A stretch of DNA of 64,000 bases from an uncultured Anaerococcus sp. (GCA_943914475.1 CALUCE010000006.1:48997-112996), one strand, 5' to 3'. Counted from the stretch's first letter, positions 53,809 to 62,787 are shown. Notes: generated by a model from the letters alone, not told the origin. Numbers and translations are program-made.

Positions 53809-53847
53809 AATATGGTATTACCAGACCTATGTGGTAATACCATATTA
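53809..53847 (-). terminator. Terminator of gntR, built from two operator-like palindromes
   Basis: AATATGGTATTACCA and TGGTAATACCATATT form a perfect 15-base stem around an 8-base loop, followed on the minus strand by T6. Each arm is itself a TGGT-N3-ACCA palindrome (53813-53823, 53832-53842). It can end the gntR message and may also be a regulator target. Confidence 0.7.
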
Positions 53848-53859
53848 CTTCTAAAATAT

Positions 53860-54582
53860 TTAATTTTTATTAAAAGATACTTTCTTTATTCTATCAAAGT
53901 GCTTTTTCATGAAAATATAAGCAAGAACGGAATCTGATTCTTTTATAGCTTCAAATATAGACCTATGATAATTATAAAGTTCATTTGTGCTATCCCCTTC
54001 AATAGTGGCTGCGAAGGTAGTATTTTTTATACTTCCATAAAACAATTCATTCATTGCTAGAAAACATTCTATTATTAAAACATTGTTGGTCATTTCAGAT
54101 ATAAGTATGTGGAATCTGTTATCAAGTTCTTGAAATTCTAAAATCGAATCTGCATTTTCTATGTCTATAAGAAGCTCTTCCATTTCTTTAATCTGATCAT
54201 CAGTTCTTCTTAGAGCTGCCAAACGCACCGACTCAAATTCAAACATCTCCCTAAATTCAAGTATATCTATAAGGGGTGCAGAATTAACATAGGTTATAGC
54301 TCTTAAAGAATCCGAGATAACCTTGTGAATATTGTTAGCAACAAAAGAACCTGCTCCATACCTAGTTTCAACAAGCCCCATATTTTCTAAGGCTCTTATA
54401 GCCTCCCTTATAGTTGGCCTGCCTGTTTCATATTTTTTTGCGAGCTCTCTTTCTGCGGGGAGTTTCTCTCCTGATGAAAATTTACCTGTGAAAATTTCTT
54501 CTTTGATTATATTTGCTATGTGTAAATATTGAGGAGCATTACTAATATTATCCTCATGTTCAGTAGTATTATATAAATCCAA
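53860..54582 (-). CDS. GntR family regulator, FadR subfamily
   Basis: A 240-residue repressor. The N-terminal winged helix has SSGEKLPAERELAKKYETGRP and TIREAIRALENMGLVETRYG; an FCD ligand domain follows with EFREMFEFESVRLAA and HRSIFEAI. Such proteins respond to small organic acids. The start codon is TTG (54580-54582) behind GGAGG, another non-ATG start. It lies upstream of the PTS-IIC-like/PanE-like pair on the same strand and probably controls it. Confidence 0.9.
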   Translation of the reverse strand: MDLYNTTEHEDNISNAPQYLHIANIIKEEIFTGKFSSGEKLPAERELAKKYETGRPTIREAIRALENMGLVETRYGAGSFVANNIHKVISDSLRAITYVNSAPLIDILEFREMFEFESVRLAALRRTDDQIKEMEELLIDIENADSILEFQELDNRFHILISEMTNNVLIIECFLAMNELFYGSIKNTTFAATIEGDSTNELYNYHRSIFEAIKESDSVLAYIFMKKHFDRIKKVSFNKN

Positions 54583-54681
54583 TTTATATCCTCCAATATA
54601 ATTTAGTTAAATTTATTTATTAATCATTATAGTCTTTCTATATAAGTCCAAGCAGACTATATTATATCAAATAAGTTAAGA

Positions 54682-55590
54682 CTATATATTATTCTTTCTA
54701 TTAGCGAATTTTGTTTTAATATTCTTATTTTTTATTTCAGCAAAAATAGCTCCACCCAAGATGAGAATAGAACCAATGACTTGGACCTTGGTCATAGTTT
54801 CATTTAAAAAGATAGAAGAAAATATTAGGGCTGAAGTTGGATCAATATAGCTTAAAAGAGCTACTGTCTGGCCGGACAATTTTTGTAAGCCAAAAAAGTA
54901 AAGTAGATAGGCAAGTCCTGTATTTACAAAGCCTATTATAGCTATACAAGGCAGGTCAGCCTTACCTATTTTAGGAAAACCTATTGTCAGACCAAGATAA
55001 AGAACCATAACTAAAAAAGCTACGTCAAGCTCTATGGCAGCAGTTTGCAAGCCGCTTGTTTAGGTGATTTGTTTATTAAAAATGATAAGACCGCCATAAA
55101 AAAGTGCAGATAAGACTGCCACAAAAAGTCCTGACTTTTCCATCCCAGAAGTAACTATGGATCCGCTGATAAATATAAGACCTATAGCCACAATAAAGAT
55201 TGAAATGATCTTTCTAGAAGAAAGTTTTTCCTTTAAAATTATGGGCGAAGTTAATAAAACCAACATGGGTCCACCATAGTAAATAAGGGTAGCAAGGCTA
55301 ACATTTAGCAAGCGATAGGCAGAAAATAGCATGGCCCAATTTAGACCTAAGCAAATCCCACCAAAAATAAGAGGGATCCTTTCTTTTTTGATATTGGCCT
55401 TGTCAAATCCTCCAAAGAAAAATACCAAAATAGTTAAAAATGCTCCCCCTATCAAGGTACGCATAAGGACGATTTGGCTACTTTCGAGTGAAATATTAGC
55501 CACCAAAGGCCCATTGGTCCCAAATATCAAAAGAGCAAATATATAAGATATATAGGCTGTATTTTTGTTTTCTTTATCTATTAATTTCAT
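54682..55590 (-). pseudogene. EamA/DMT family transporter, interrupted by an in-frame TAA
   Basis: The full frame encodes a ten-span EamA permease of about 302 residues: the first half begins AYISYIFALLIFGTNGPLV and ends IIFNKQIT; then TAA (55060-55062); then TSGLQTAAIELDVAFLVMV and the second repeat (GLAYLLYFFGLQKLSGQTV) without any shift. No good start site precedes the second half. Either a nonsense mutation or a sequencing error inactivated one codon. Substrate unknown; the family exports amino acids and other small metabolites. Confidence 0.85.
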
Positions 55591-55661
55591 ATAATATCAC
55601 CTAGCTTTGTTTATAATATTATATCAAAGAAATAGCTATTTTTACTATTTTCTCCAAGCAA

Positions 55662-55701
55662 GAAAAAAGCTGATGGAAATCCAAAAAAGAAATCCATCAG
55701 C
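55662..55701 (-). terminator. Terminator of the 52-residue membrane protein
   Basis: On the minus strand GCTGATGGA pairs with TCCATCAGC, followed by TTTTTT. Confidence 0.85.
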
Positions 55702-55726
55702 GAAAATTTACCATAAGGAATTAAGT

Positions 55727-55885
55727 TTAGTAGTTTAAATTCCTTTTAAGATTTATTGTATAGATGGAGACCCCTACGGCGGCAAGCACCCCAACTAGCC
55801 TCCTGTCTATATTAAGAAATATGGAGAAGACCAATATCATGTATAAAATAAATAGGATAGTTGTTTTTAGACTTTTGTTTCTCAT
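55727..55885 (-). CDS. 52-residue two-span membrane protein
   Basis: A short gene with a near-ideal ribosome binding site (AGAGGAGG, six bases before ATG) and its own terminator. It begins MRNKSLKTT, has two hydrophobic spans (ILFILYMILVFSIF and LVGVLAAVGVSIYTI) separated by LNIDRR, and ends KRNLNY. I do not recognise a family. It fills part of the 664-base stretch between the EamA and DJ-1 genes. The rest, about 55886-56180, is AT-rich and shows no gene I can support. Confidence 0.72.
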   Translation of the reverse strand: MRNKSLKTTILFILYMILVFSIFLNIDRRLVGVLAAVGVSIYTINLKRNLNY

Positions 55886-56183
55886 TCTCTTGCCTCCTCT
55901 AGACTTAATTCTTTGTTAAGATATTTTTAAGTTTTATCTAATAATCAAAGAATAGCACCATATTAACATTAATTTTTTTAAAAAATAGGTTACAAGTCTA
56001 ATTTCTTTTTATAAAAAATAACCAAACAATGAAAACCTATCTCTTTACTAGCATTCTACGGGTTAAGGAGGAAATATTCAAAGTTTTTTTATAATTTTCT
56101 TAAATCTTTTATTTTTAAGGCTTTCAAAGCTTGAAATTTAGCCCTTTAGTCAAATATTCATAACTTTGCATATAAGCATAAAT

Positions 56184-56237
56184 CAAAAAAAGACCAAGAA
56201 CTAAACTTTTATTTTAAAAGTCTTAGTCCTGGTCTTT
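56184..56237 (-). terminator. Terminator of the DJ-1/PfpI gene
   Basis: On the minus strand AAGACCAGGACTAA pairs with TTAGTTCTTGGTCTT, followed by T6. Confidence 0.8.
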
Positions 56238-56254
56238 TCTTTATATATTTTTAC

Positions 56255-56952
56255 CTACTTGTCTTCTTCTAAAGCCTTAATCAATTTTTCTGCCACTGCC
56301 TTACCTGATGCTGGGTTTTGGCCTGTTATAAGTTGACCATCTTTTACAACAAAGCTTGTGAAAGGATCTTCTTTTTTGAAATCTGCTCCACGTTTGATGG
56401 CTTCTTCTTCTGTACCAAAAGGTACCTTGGATGCTTTACCAGAAAGTTCTTCTTCCTTTTGGGTAAAACCAGTTATCTTCTTTCCATCTATCAGATAATT
56501 TCCTGAATCATCCTTAATATTTAATAAACCTGCTATACCGTGACAAACAGAGGAAACATAGCCTCCATTATTATAAATTTCCATGGCTATCTTTTGTAAT
56601 TCTTCATTATCTGAAAATCATAAACCACCCCATGACCACCAGTATAATAAATAGCCTTATAAGCTGAAGGATTAATGTCGCTTGGCTTTAAGGAATTAAT
56701 CAAGGCACGGTCAGAAAAGTCTTCACTTTCTAGCTTAGCTTTGGCATAGTCATTTATGTTGCCGTCCTCAAGACTTCTTGGATCTATAGGAACTTTCCCA
56801 CCCTTTGGACTAACATAGTCAACTTCATAGCCGTGCTTTTCTACTTCTTCAATAAATTCTGTGACCTCAGTTAACCAAAGTCCAGTTTTTTCAGGATCAT
56901 CTCCAAAACTATCTTGATTAGTCAAAACGAGTAAAATTTTATTTCCTTGCAT
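56255..56952 (-). pseudogene. DJ-1/PfpI family protein, one-base frameshift
   Basis: The first part (MQGNKILLVLTNQDSFGDD) runs to YYTGGHGVVYDF and then goes out of frame. The other frame picks up at once with DNEELQKIAMEIYNNGGYVSSVCHG, containing the nucleophilic Cys of the glutamine-amidotransferase fold, and continues to the end. A single missing base near 56617 explains it (TTTTCAGAT where TTTCCAGAT would fit). The intact product would be about 231 residues, like Hsp31/HchA-type chaperone-glyoxalases. I start at the ATG at 56952 behind GGAG. Confidence 0.82.
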
Positions 56953-57103
56953 ATCTATCTCCATTTCTTTTATAAAACTCTCAATTAAACTGTTTATAAG
57001 TAATTTCATTTATCCTATGAAATACGCTCTATAATACCTTTGCCCAATTTTTGATTAGCAAATGATAATTCTTATTGATTTAATAGGAATTGTTATTAGA
57101 AAT

Positions 57104-57148
57104 TAAAAAGTGATGCAAAAATAGGTATTGCTCATTCTTGCATCACTT
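57104..57148 (-). terminator. Terminator downstream of the acetyltransferase
   Basis: On the minus strand AAGTGATGCAA pairs with TTGCATCACTT, followed by TTTAAT. Confidence 0.75.
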
Positions 57149-57246
57149 AATTGCTTTTACGTTTTATATAATTCAAATTTAGTTTCCGCTAAATTATCAA
57201 GTTTATTTAAGACCTTACTTATATCAATATTATTACTAAAATAAAT

Positions 57247-57753
57247 TTATCTAAGATCTAAGCACATAAGTATAAAATCAATATAGTTGGATCCTATTTT
57301 AAAATAAGCGGGGAAGTCACCTTTTTTAACAAAGCCAAATTTTTCATATAAATGAATAGCTGGTTTATTATCTGCTCTTACTTCGAGGTTGATGATTTCA
57401 ATATTCTTAGTTTTCGCAAAAGATTTTAAGCTTGACATAAGCATACTACCAAAACCCAAATTCCATCTTGATTTTATAACGGATAAGCCAAGGTCTGCTC
57501 TGTGAGACATCCTTCCATGTCTATTGTTTAAGTTTGCTACTCCAATTAAATTATCTTTTTCCCAGGCACCTAACAAAACACTATTTATAGACGACCTTGT
57601 AGTTTTAATAAATGTTTCTATCTCGCTTTGACTCTTATTAATCCCTTCTGCTCCATAGCTAAGGTTCTGAGTCTGACTGCCTATTAATTTTGTATATTCT
57701 ACAAACTTTTCTGTATCTTTCCCTTCTAGTTCTCTGATAATTATTTTGCTCAT
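57247..57753 (-). CDS. GNAT family N-acetyltransferase
   Basis: A 168-residue acetyltransferase. The acetyl-CoA site is NLGFGSMLMSSLKSFAK (about 95-111), then INLEVRADNKPAIHLYEKFGFVKKG. It ends in the usual FILM strand. Substrate unknown. It lies 5 bases after the flavin reductase gene with a weak binding site, so it is probably coupled to it. The same frame stays open for 29 more sense codons after its TAA. Confidence 0.88.
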   Translation of the reverse strand: MSKIIIRELEGKDTEKFVEYTKLIGSQTQNLSYGAEGINKSQSEIETFIKTTRSSINSVLLGAWEKDNLIGVANLNNRHGRMSHRADLGLSVIKSRWNLGFGSMLMSSLKSFAKTKNIEIINLEVRADNKPAIHLYEKFGFVKKGDFPAYFKIGSNYIDFILMCLDLR

Positions 57754-57758
57754 TTGTT

Positions 57759-58322
57759 TTATTTAAGCTTTAGCCCATCCTTATAAGCATCTGCAACTCT
57801 TCCGCCTACTTTGTAGTAACCTCTGGTGTATGGGTCGAAGGCTATAGCTTCTAGGGAATCTATGTCTACTTTTCCGTCTTTTAGGCAATCTTCTTCTACA
57901 GATATTCTCACTACTTTTGCGATAACTCCCATGCCATTTTCTCCATCTTGGAATTCTTCGAATTCACATTCTAAGGCTATAGGAAGTTCATTTATGATAG
58001 GAGCATCCACTACTTCAGATTTTTCATAGTTAAGGCCTGATTTTTTAAATTTGTCAGGTTCATTGTTGCCACTAACCACTCCATACCAATCTGCTTCTAC
58101 TGCATGTTTAGCATCTGCCACATGAATAACAAGGCCCTTTCTTTTTTTAATATTCTCAGTAGTTTTGTGGCCTTCTGAAATATTTAAAGCTACTTTATCC
58201 ATGCTTGCCATGGTTCCCCATGCTGCATTCATAACATTTACTGTTCCATCTTCATTAAAGGTTGAGATTAAAAGTACTGGCATTGGGAAAATTGGTGATT
58301 TTGCTTTGATTTCTTTTTTCAT
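57759..58322 (-). CDS. Flavin reductase-like / flavoredoxin-type protein
   Basis: A 187-residue FMN-binding protein. PMPVLLISTFNEDGTVNVMNAAWGT at the N-terminus and ISEGHKTTENI followed by HVADAKHAVEADWYG are typical of the flavoredoxin group of flavin reductase-like proteins. AGGAGG precedes the ATG. It may pass electrons in anaerobic metabolism; partner unknown. Confidence 0.85.
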   Translation of the reverse strand: MKKEIKAKSPIFPMPVLLISTFNEDGTVNVMNAAWGTMASMDKVALNISEGHKTTENIKKRKGLVIHVADAKHAVEADWYGVVSGNNEPDKFKKSGLNYEKSEVVDAPIINELPIALECEFEEFQDGENGMGVIAKVVRISVEEDCLKDGKVDIDSLEAIAFDPYTRGYYKVGGRVADAYKDGLKLK

Positions 58323-58373
58323 GATTCCTCCTTATAAATCCATTTTATATATTCTAATTTCACTTTAACATTC

Positions 58374-59066
58374 CTATACTACTTTTGGGTAAAATATACA
58401 GTCCTTATGTAAGCATTGGTTGTTAAGATGAGAACGAGTGCAGGTTACTTCATTTAAGTCCATAGCTATGCCCAGTTTTTCTTCGGTAAACTTAACGGCT
58501 TCTGTAAGAGCGATATATGAATCTCTCTTGCAACAGCGTGGACCTCCATTTTTTCCTATTTTTTCTAAGGCTCTTCCTGTCATTTGGTTAGAAAGTCCCC
58601 ATGATTCTTTGGCCAAGGGTGTTGCTTTTAGAGCAATAGAGACATACATGCCTGTGCTAATGCCTGCTCCACACGCTCCCCAAAATCCACAAACTCCTCC
58701 TGGTACTTGTCTTCCTCTTTTTTGCATTTCTAAAAGAGCTTCTTCTAGGTCTAAATCTCCACCTGCGTTTTTATAAGCAGTTAAAAGTGCTGAACCAACC
58801 ATAGTGTGGTGCTCTGGGCCATGCATATGGCAAAATGGAGCAGACATCATCTCTTCCATTATCTCTATTGGATTTGTAGATTTGTTATTTAGGCAAATAG
58901 ATACAATCTTATCCATTCCCTTGCTATGGCATTCGTCACAAACATAGTGACCATTTACACATCTTGCTTTGCTATGTACTTTTTTATGGCAAAGCTCACA
59001 TTCCATTTCTTCATCTTTATCTAAATATTCCAAGGGAGCCTTGCATATCAAACATTCTTCACTCAT
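58374..59066 (-). CDS. DUF5714 domain protein with zinc-binding N-terminus
   Basis: A 230-residue Cys-rich protein. The N-terminus has a zinc-ribbon pattern (CLICKAP, CELCHKKVH, CVNGHYVCDECH). The body carries AMHGPEHH-like spacing (CHMHGPEHHTMVG), GGVCGFWGACGAG and PRCCKRDSY, matching DUF5714 proteins of anaerobes and methanogens. The many conserved Cys and His suggest a metal or cluster site; function unknown. Confidence 0.72.
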   Translation of the reverse strand: MSEECLICKAPLEYLDKDEEMECELCHKKVHSKARCVNGHYVCDECHSKGMDKIVSICLNNKSTNPIEIMEEMMSAPFCHMHGPEHHTMVGSALLTAYKNAGGDLDLEEALLEMQKRGRQVPGGVCGFWGACGAGISTGMYVSIALKATPLAKESWGLSNQMTGRALEKIGKNGGPRCCKRDSYIALTEAVKFTEEKLGIAMDLNEVTCTRSHLNNQCLHKDCIFYPKVV

Positions 59067-59228
59067 TTATACTACCTCTATTATTTTCTATTATTCTATG
59101 TATTTATTAAATTTTACTTACTTACATATATTATAGAGCTTTTTATATGATTTTTCTATGTTCTTTTTGTTTACCTAGAACTACTTAACTTGGTCATTAT
59201 CTGCTTATAAGTCATCAAAAAATTTTTA

Positions 59229-59260
59229 AGCAAAAGCACCCGATCGAAACCGAGTGCTTT
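59229..59260 (-). terminator. Terminator of the flavoprotein reductase gene
   Basis: On the minus strand AAAGCACTCG pairs with CGGGTGCTTT around a short loop, followed by TGCTT and a later T-rich tract. Confidence 0.7.
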
Positions 59261-59279
59261 ATATACTATTTTTCAAATA

Positions 59280-60635
59280 TTAATCTTTTTTCAAAAACAA
59301 TGGCATTAGTGAAGAAATTAGTCCATAGGTTGTTGTTGGGAAGGCAAAGATGTACTTGCTGAGTTCTTTTATTCCCATTTTTTCATTGATAATAAATGTG
59401 AGTATGTCCATATATATGCCGGCCTCATCACTCATGGCAGCTGCTCCGACAAGGTTGTTTTTGTGGTCAAATATATAGGTCATGTGAGCATCTTTTTCTG
59501 CATTGTTTAGCCAAGCCAAAGTTTGTCCGTAGGCAACTTCTTCAATACGGTATTCGTCTGGATTCTTTTCTGCTTCATCTATTGTGACACCAACTTGTGC
59601 TATACGTGGAAGTGTAAAGACAAGATTTGGAATTGGTGGGTAATTAATCGCAAAGTTTAATGGATTTAAGATATCCATAGCTATATAGTTAGATTCAAAT
59701 TCTGCTGTTGGTGTAAGTTTTGGAATCTTCTTATCAACAACATCTCCAGATGCATAGATATGTCTTACTGATGTACGCATATGATCATCTACTACAATAC
59801 CCTTACCAGAATATTCTATACCTAAAGCTTCAAGGTTCATACCATCAACATTGGCACGACGACCTACAGCAGCTAGGACATAGTCTTTATCTATGGAAAG
59901 TCCATCAGAACCTTTTACAGAATAACCAGTTTCTGTTTTTTCAACAGCTTCAACTATAGCGTTGAAGACAAAGTTTGCGCCTTGTTGTTTCAATTTTTCA
60001 ACAATTTTAATTACATATTTTTGTGGATATTGTTTAAGGATAATATCTCCATCTGTTACAATATCAACTTTTTTACCAAGACTTAGGCAAATTGATGCAA
60101 ATTCCATTGAAATAATTCCGCCACCTATAAAAGTAACATGGTCAGGGATTTCATCTATGGAAAGAAAATCTCTTGAATCGTGTAGATATTCTTTGCCTGG
60201 TATATCAAGTGGCATATAGTTTTGTCCAGTACCTATGACAAATTTCTTTGCTGTGTACTCTTCTCCTCCTACTTCAAGAGTGTTTTCGTCCTTAAATTTG
60301 GCCTCTCCTCTGATAATATCAAGTCCAAGTTGGTCAAAAAGACCTGACATCACATCAGACATACCGCCGATTAATTTTTACTTGTAAGGCATTAGGCTTT
60401 CCCACTCAATTTCTGGTTTTTGTTTTAGGCCTATACCTTCATAACGATTCAAAGCCTCTTTTAGTTCAAAAGGTGAGTCAAGAAGAATTTTTGCATTACA
60501 TCCATAGTTGGTACAAGTACCACCTAAAAGTTCTCTCTCAACAAGAGCTACACTTTTTCCTGCTTTCTTAAGAATTAAAGCTCCATGCCAGCAAGCATGT
60601 CCACTTCCAATAAAAATAACATCATATTCTTTCAT
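59280..60635 (-). pseudogene. Class I flavoprotein disulfide reductase, interrupted by an in-frame TAA
   Basis: The complete frame is about 451 codons. The N-terminus has the FAD motif VIFIGSGHACWHGA and redox pair GGTCTNYGCNAK. After ...ESLMPYK comes TAA (60378-60380), then KLIGGMSDVM and the rest: FIGGGIISMEFAS (NAD site), IYASGDVVD and the interface domain ending LFLKKD. The family's HPT active-site His is absent: the matching place reads FAFPTTTYG. Only one codon is damaged. No good start precedes the second part. Substrate unknown. Confidence 0.85.
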
Positions 60636-60868
60636 AGCGATTCCTCCTTACAAGGTCGCTTCCACGGCCTCCATAGTTTTTGTTATCTAAATATGTAAGA
60701 AAAGATAATCTTTCTCTTGCAATATACCTGCTAAACCATAAATTTCCATCTAGCAAATTATCTTTATCTAGAGTCATTTTAGATCAAAACATTAGTTTTC
60801 TAGTATATGCCTTACATGGTTTCCGTTTGCACTTATACTTTACTTCATAAATACTAAATATTTAATTA

Positions 60869-60880
60869 ATTGCGCGCAAT
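60869..60880. promoter_or_regulatory. GC-rich 12-base palindrome upstream of the reductase gene
   Basis: ATTGCGCGCAAT is a perfect palindrome inside otherwise very AT-rich DNA, about 235 bases before the reductase ATG. It stands out in the 447-base intergenic stretch 60636-61082, where I see no gene. A dimeric repressor site is possible. Confidence 0.3.
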
Positions 60881-60979
60881 CTTTTTAAATAATAGGTAAA
60901 ATTTTAATTACTTTTCTTATCTTATCTTTTAAAAAGCCTAAGTATAGTACTTTTGCCATATATTCCGCTAATACTTAAA

Positions 60980-61006
60980 AAAGAAAAGCCCTATACTTAT
61001 AGGACT
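60980..61006 (-). terminator. Terminator of the DUF454 gene
   Basis: On the minus strand AGTCCTATA pairs with TATAGGGCT around AG, followed by TTTCTTTTTT. Confidence 0.8.
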
Positions 61007-61082
61007 CAAATAATCATCTTCTATTTAATTTTCTTATTTACTAGTATTTTACTTGCCAAATTCTTTAAAATTATAAATACTA

Positions 61083-61496
61083 TCAACTTTTATTACTACT
61101 TGAAGATCTCATCTTATCTATCTCTTCCATCTCTTCTTTGGTCAAGGTCTTAAGCTTTAAAAGATGAATTGTGACCAAAGATGCAATAACAAACAGCATT
61201 ATTATTAAATAAGTTTTCTTTATGATATACATAGAAATTCCTATGCTTATCCAAAGAGTTGTAAGAGCAATGATCTTATGCGACTTACTTACTCCCTTAT
61301 AAAGAATATAGGATTTTATATAAATCCCAAAGACAGGATGCTCCATTAGCCAAGTATAGAGTTTGTCAGAGCTTTTTACAAAGGCCCAGGATGCTAAAAG
61401 TAAAAATGGCGTGGTTGGCAAAACCGGTAGAATTATACCTAGCGCACCCAAGGTCACACAAATTATTCCTAAAAGTTTCAATAAAAGTTTTTTCAT
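61083..61496 (-). CDS. DUF454 (YbaN-like) membrane protein
   Basis: A 137-residue membrane protein with about three to four spans. The start GIICVTLGALGIILPVLPTTPFLLLASW, followed by AFVKSSDKLYTWL and HPVFGIYIKSY, is the DUF454 signature. Function unknown. The last 20 residues are charged and Ser-rich. AAGGAG precedes the ATG. Confidence 0.9.
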   Translation of the reverse strand: MKKLLLKLLGIICVTLGALGIILPVLPTTPFLLLASWAFVKSSDKLYTWLMEHPVFGIYIKSYILYKGVSKSHKIIALTTLWISIGISMYIIKKTYLIIMLFVIASLVTIHLLKLKTLTKEEMEEIDKMRSSSSNKS

Positions 61497-61560
61497 ATTC
61501 TCCTTATTATTTTTTGCTCTATTACTATATCTTCCATAAATATTTTAAGCTTAATTTTAT

Positions 61561-62541
61561 TTACCTACTTGCGCTAGTAACAGCAGTCGACGATACTACT
61601 ACAAGCATACAAATCTCCATTGCAGTTACTGTAGCAAGAGAACTTGCCAATATACTTTCATTGCCAAGATAAGCTGGAGGAAGATATGTATTAACAACCA
61701 TAAGTCCACCATACATCAAGCGAGTTTTCTTGCCCAAGCTTAGATTTCCAAAGCCTTTATACTCTTTAAGATAAGCATCTGCCACTATGATTTCCTCAAC
61801 AATTTTATCTGTAGGCATATCAAGCATGCACAAAGTCCCTAGGACTGCAAGCTCATAACCACTACTATATTTATGCTTATTTTCCTTCAAAAGATCCCAA
61901 ATCTTTTTAACCCTCTCACACTTAGCACTTGCTCTTTCATCAACAGCAGCAAGAACATGGCTTAGGGTCTGAACAGCATTTTTATCAAAAAAGTCATCCT
62001 TCAATATTTCATAACAAGCTTCCATCTCCCTAAGAAGAGCTTCTTCATCTATTTCAGAAGCAGCAAGCATGGCTGCAAAAGGTATATCCTCACTAGAAGT
62101 AAGCCAAGGATGATTTTCCTTCATTCCCTTATAAAGTTTAACCATCTTATCAACAGCATCCATGTACTCATCTTCTTGTCCATGATCTTTAATGGTAATG
62201 GCAGCCATAATTTTATATTGTTTGTCTATCCACTTTAAATCCTTCATATAGGACACAATAGTATTAATATCCTCAAAATACTTGTCAGGATCCTCCGAAG
62301 CAGACATCTTACAAAGAAGAGGAATCTTAACATTTCCACGATAATCAGAAAGAAGACCAGCCTTAGTTTTAAGAATCTCATTACAGTTCTTAAGTTTTTC
62401 AGAATCCGCTTTCATCCCCATCCCTACAAAAAAAGATGCACCAGCAAGTGTCATCAAGTCACTTTCCCATTTAATAGCATCACGAATTATATTTCGATTT
62501 TCCACTAGTAAATCACATTTTTCTCTTAAATCTGTATTCAT
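61561..62541 (-). CDS. DUF4003 family protein
   Basis: A 326-residue, mostly helical soluble protein. MTLAGASFFVGMGMKAD, then SGYELAVLGTLCMLD and LSLGKKTRLMYGGLMV fit DUF4003 proteins of Firmicutes. The C-terminus is hydrophobic (ASSLATVTAMEICMLVVVSS) and could touch the membrane. Function unknown. AAGGAG precedes the ATG. Confidence 0.72.
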   Translation of the reverse strand: MNTDLREKCDLLVENRNIIRDAIKWESDLMTLAGASFFVGMGMKADSEKLKNCNEILKTKAGLLSDYRGNVKIPLLCKMSASEDPDKYFEDINTIVSYMKDLKWIDKQYKIMAAITIKDHGQEDEYMDAVDKMVKLYKGMKENHPWLTSSEDIPFAAMLAASEIDEEALLREMEACYEILKDDFFDKNAVQTLSHVLAAVDERASAKCERVKKIWDLLKENKHKYSSGYELAVLGTLCMLDMPTDKIVEEIIVADAYLKEYKGFGNLSLGKKTRLMYGGLMVVNTYLPPAYLGNESILASSLATVTAMEICMLVVVSSTAVTSASR

Positions 62542-62745
62542 TTATCTACTCCTTGGTATATTGTATGATAGATTTGTCATCTTATTTTACAAAGAACCTA
62601 AAATTCTCAAAAATTATATGTACCTAACTTTCAAAAGACTAGCAACTTATGTTAATGATAAGGGTAAAGCTTCAGCATTAATGCTTGTGGAATACAATTA
62701 CCAAACACACATATATTTAATATGTATATAGTGATTAAAGCAATA

Positions 62746-62787
62746 TTAGTCCCAAACAGCATTTAGAAATACGAATAATTTTTTCAT
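62746..62787 (-). other. Possible degraded small-peptide gene in a 368-base gap
   Basis: Between DUF4003 and the methyltransferase (62542-62909), AGGAGAGG precedes an ATG encoding only MKKLFVFLNAVWD and a stop. A different frame across the same place stays open for about 36 more codons with a hydrophobic, Cys-containing sequence (FGTNIALITIYILNICVFG). A small membrane or secreted peptide broken by a frameshift would fit. Nothing else in the gap looks coding. Confidence 0.25.

Noticed and set aside
57060..57076. Fur/PerR-like box TGATAATTCTTATTGA upstream of the DJ-1 gene
   Set aside because: Only one half-site matches the 7-1-7 pattern; such AT-rich matches are frequent by chance here.
54682..60635. 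TAA recoding or programmed readthrough to explain the two interrupted genes
   Set aside because: TAA ends most intact genes in the window, including neighbours, and no stem-loop or shared context follows the two internal stops.
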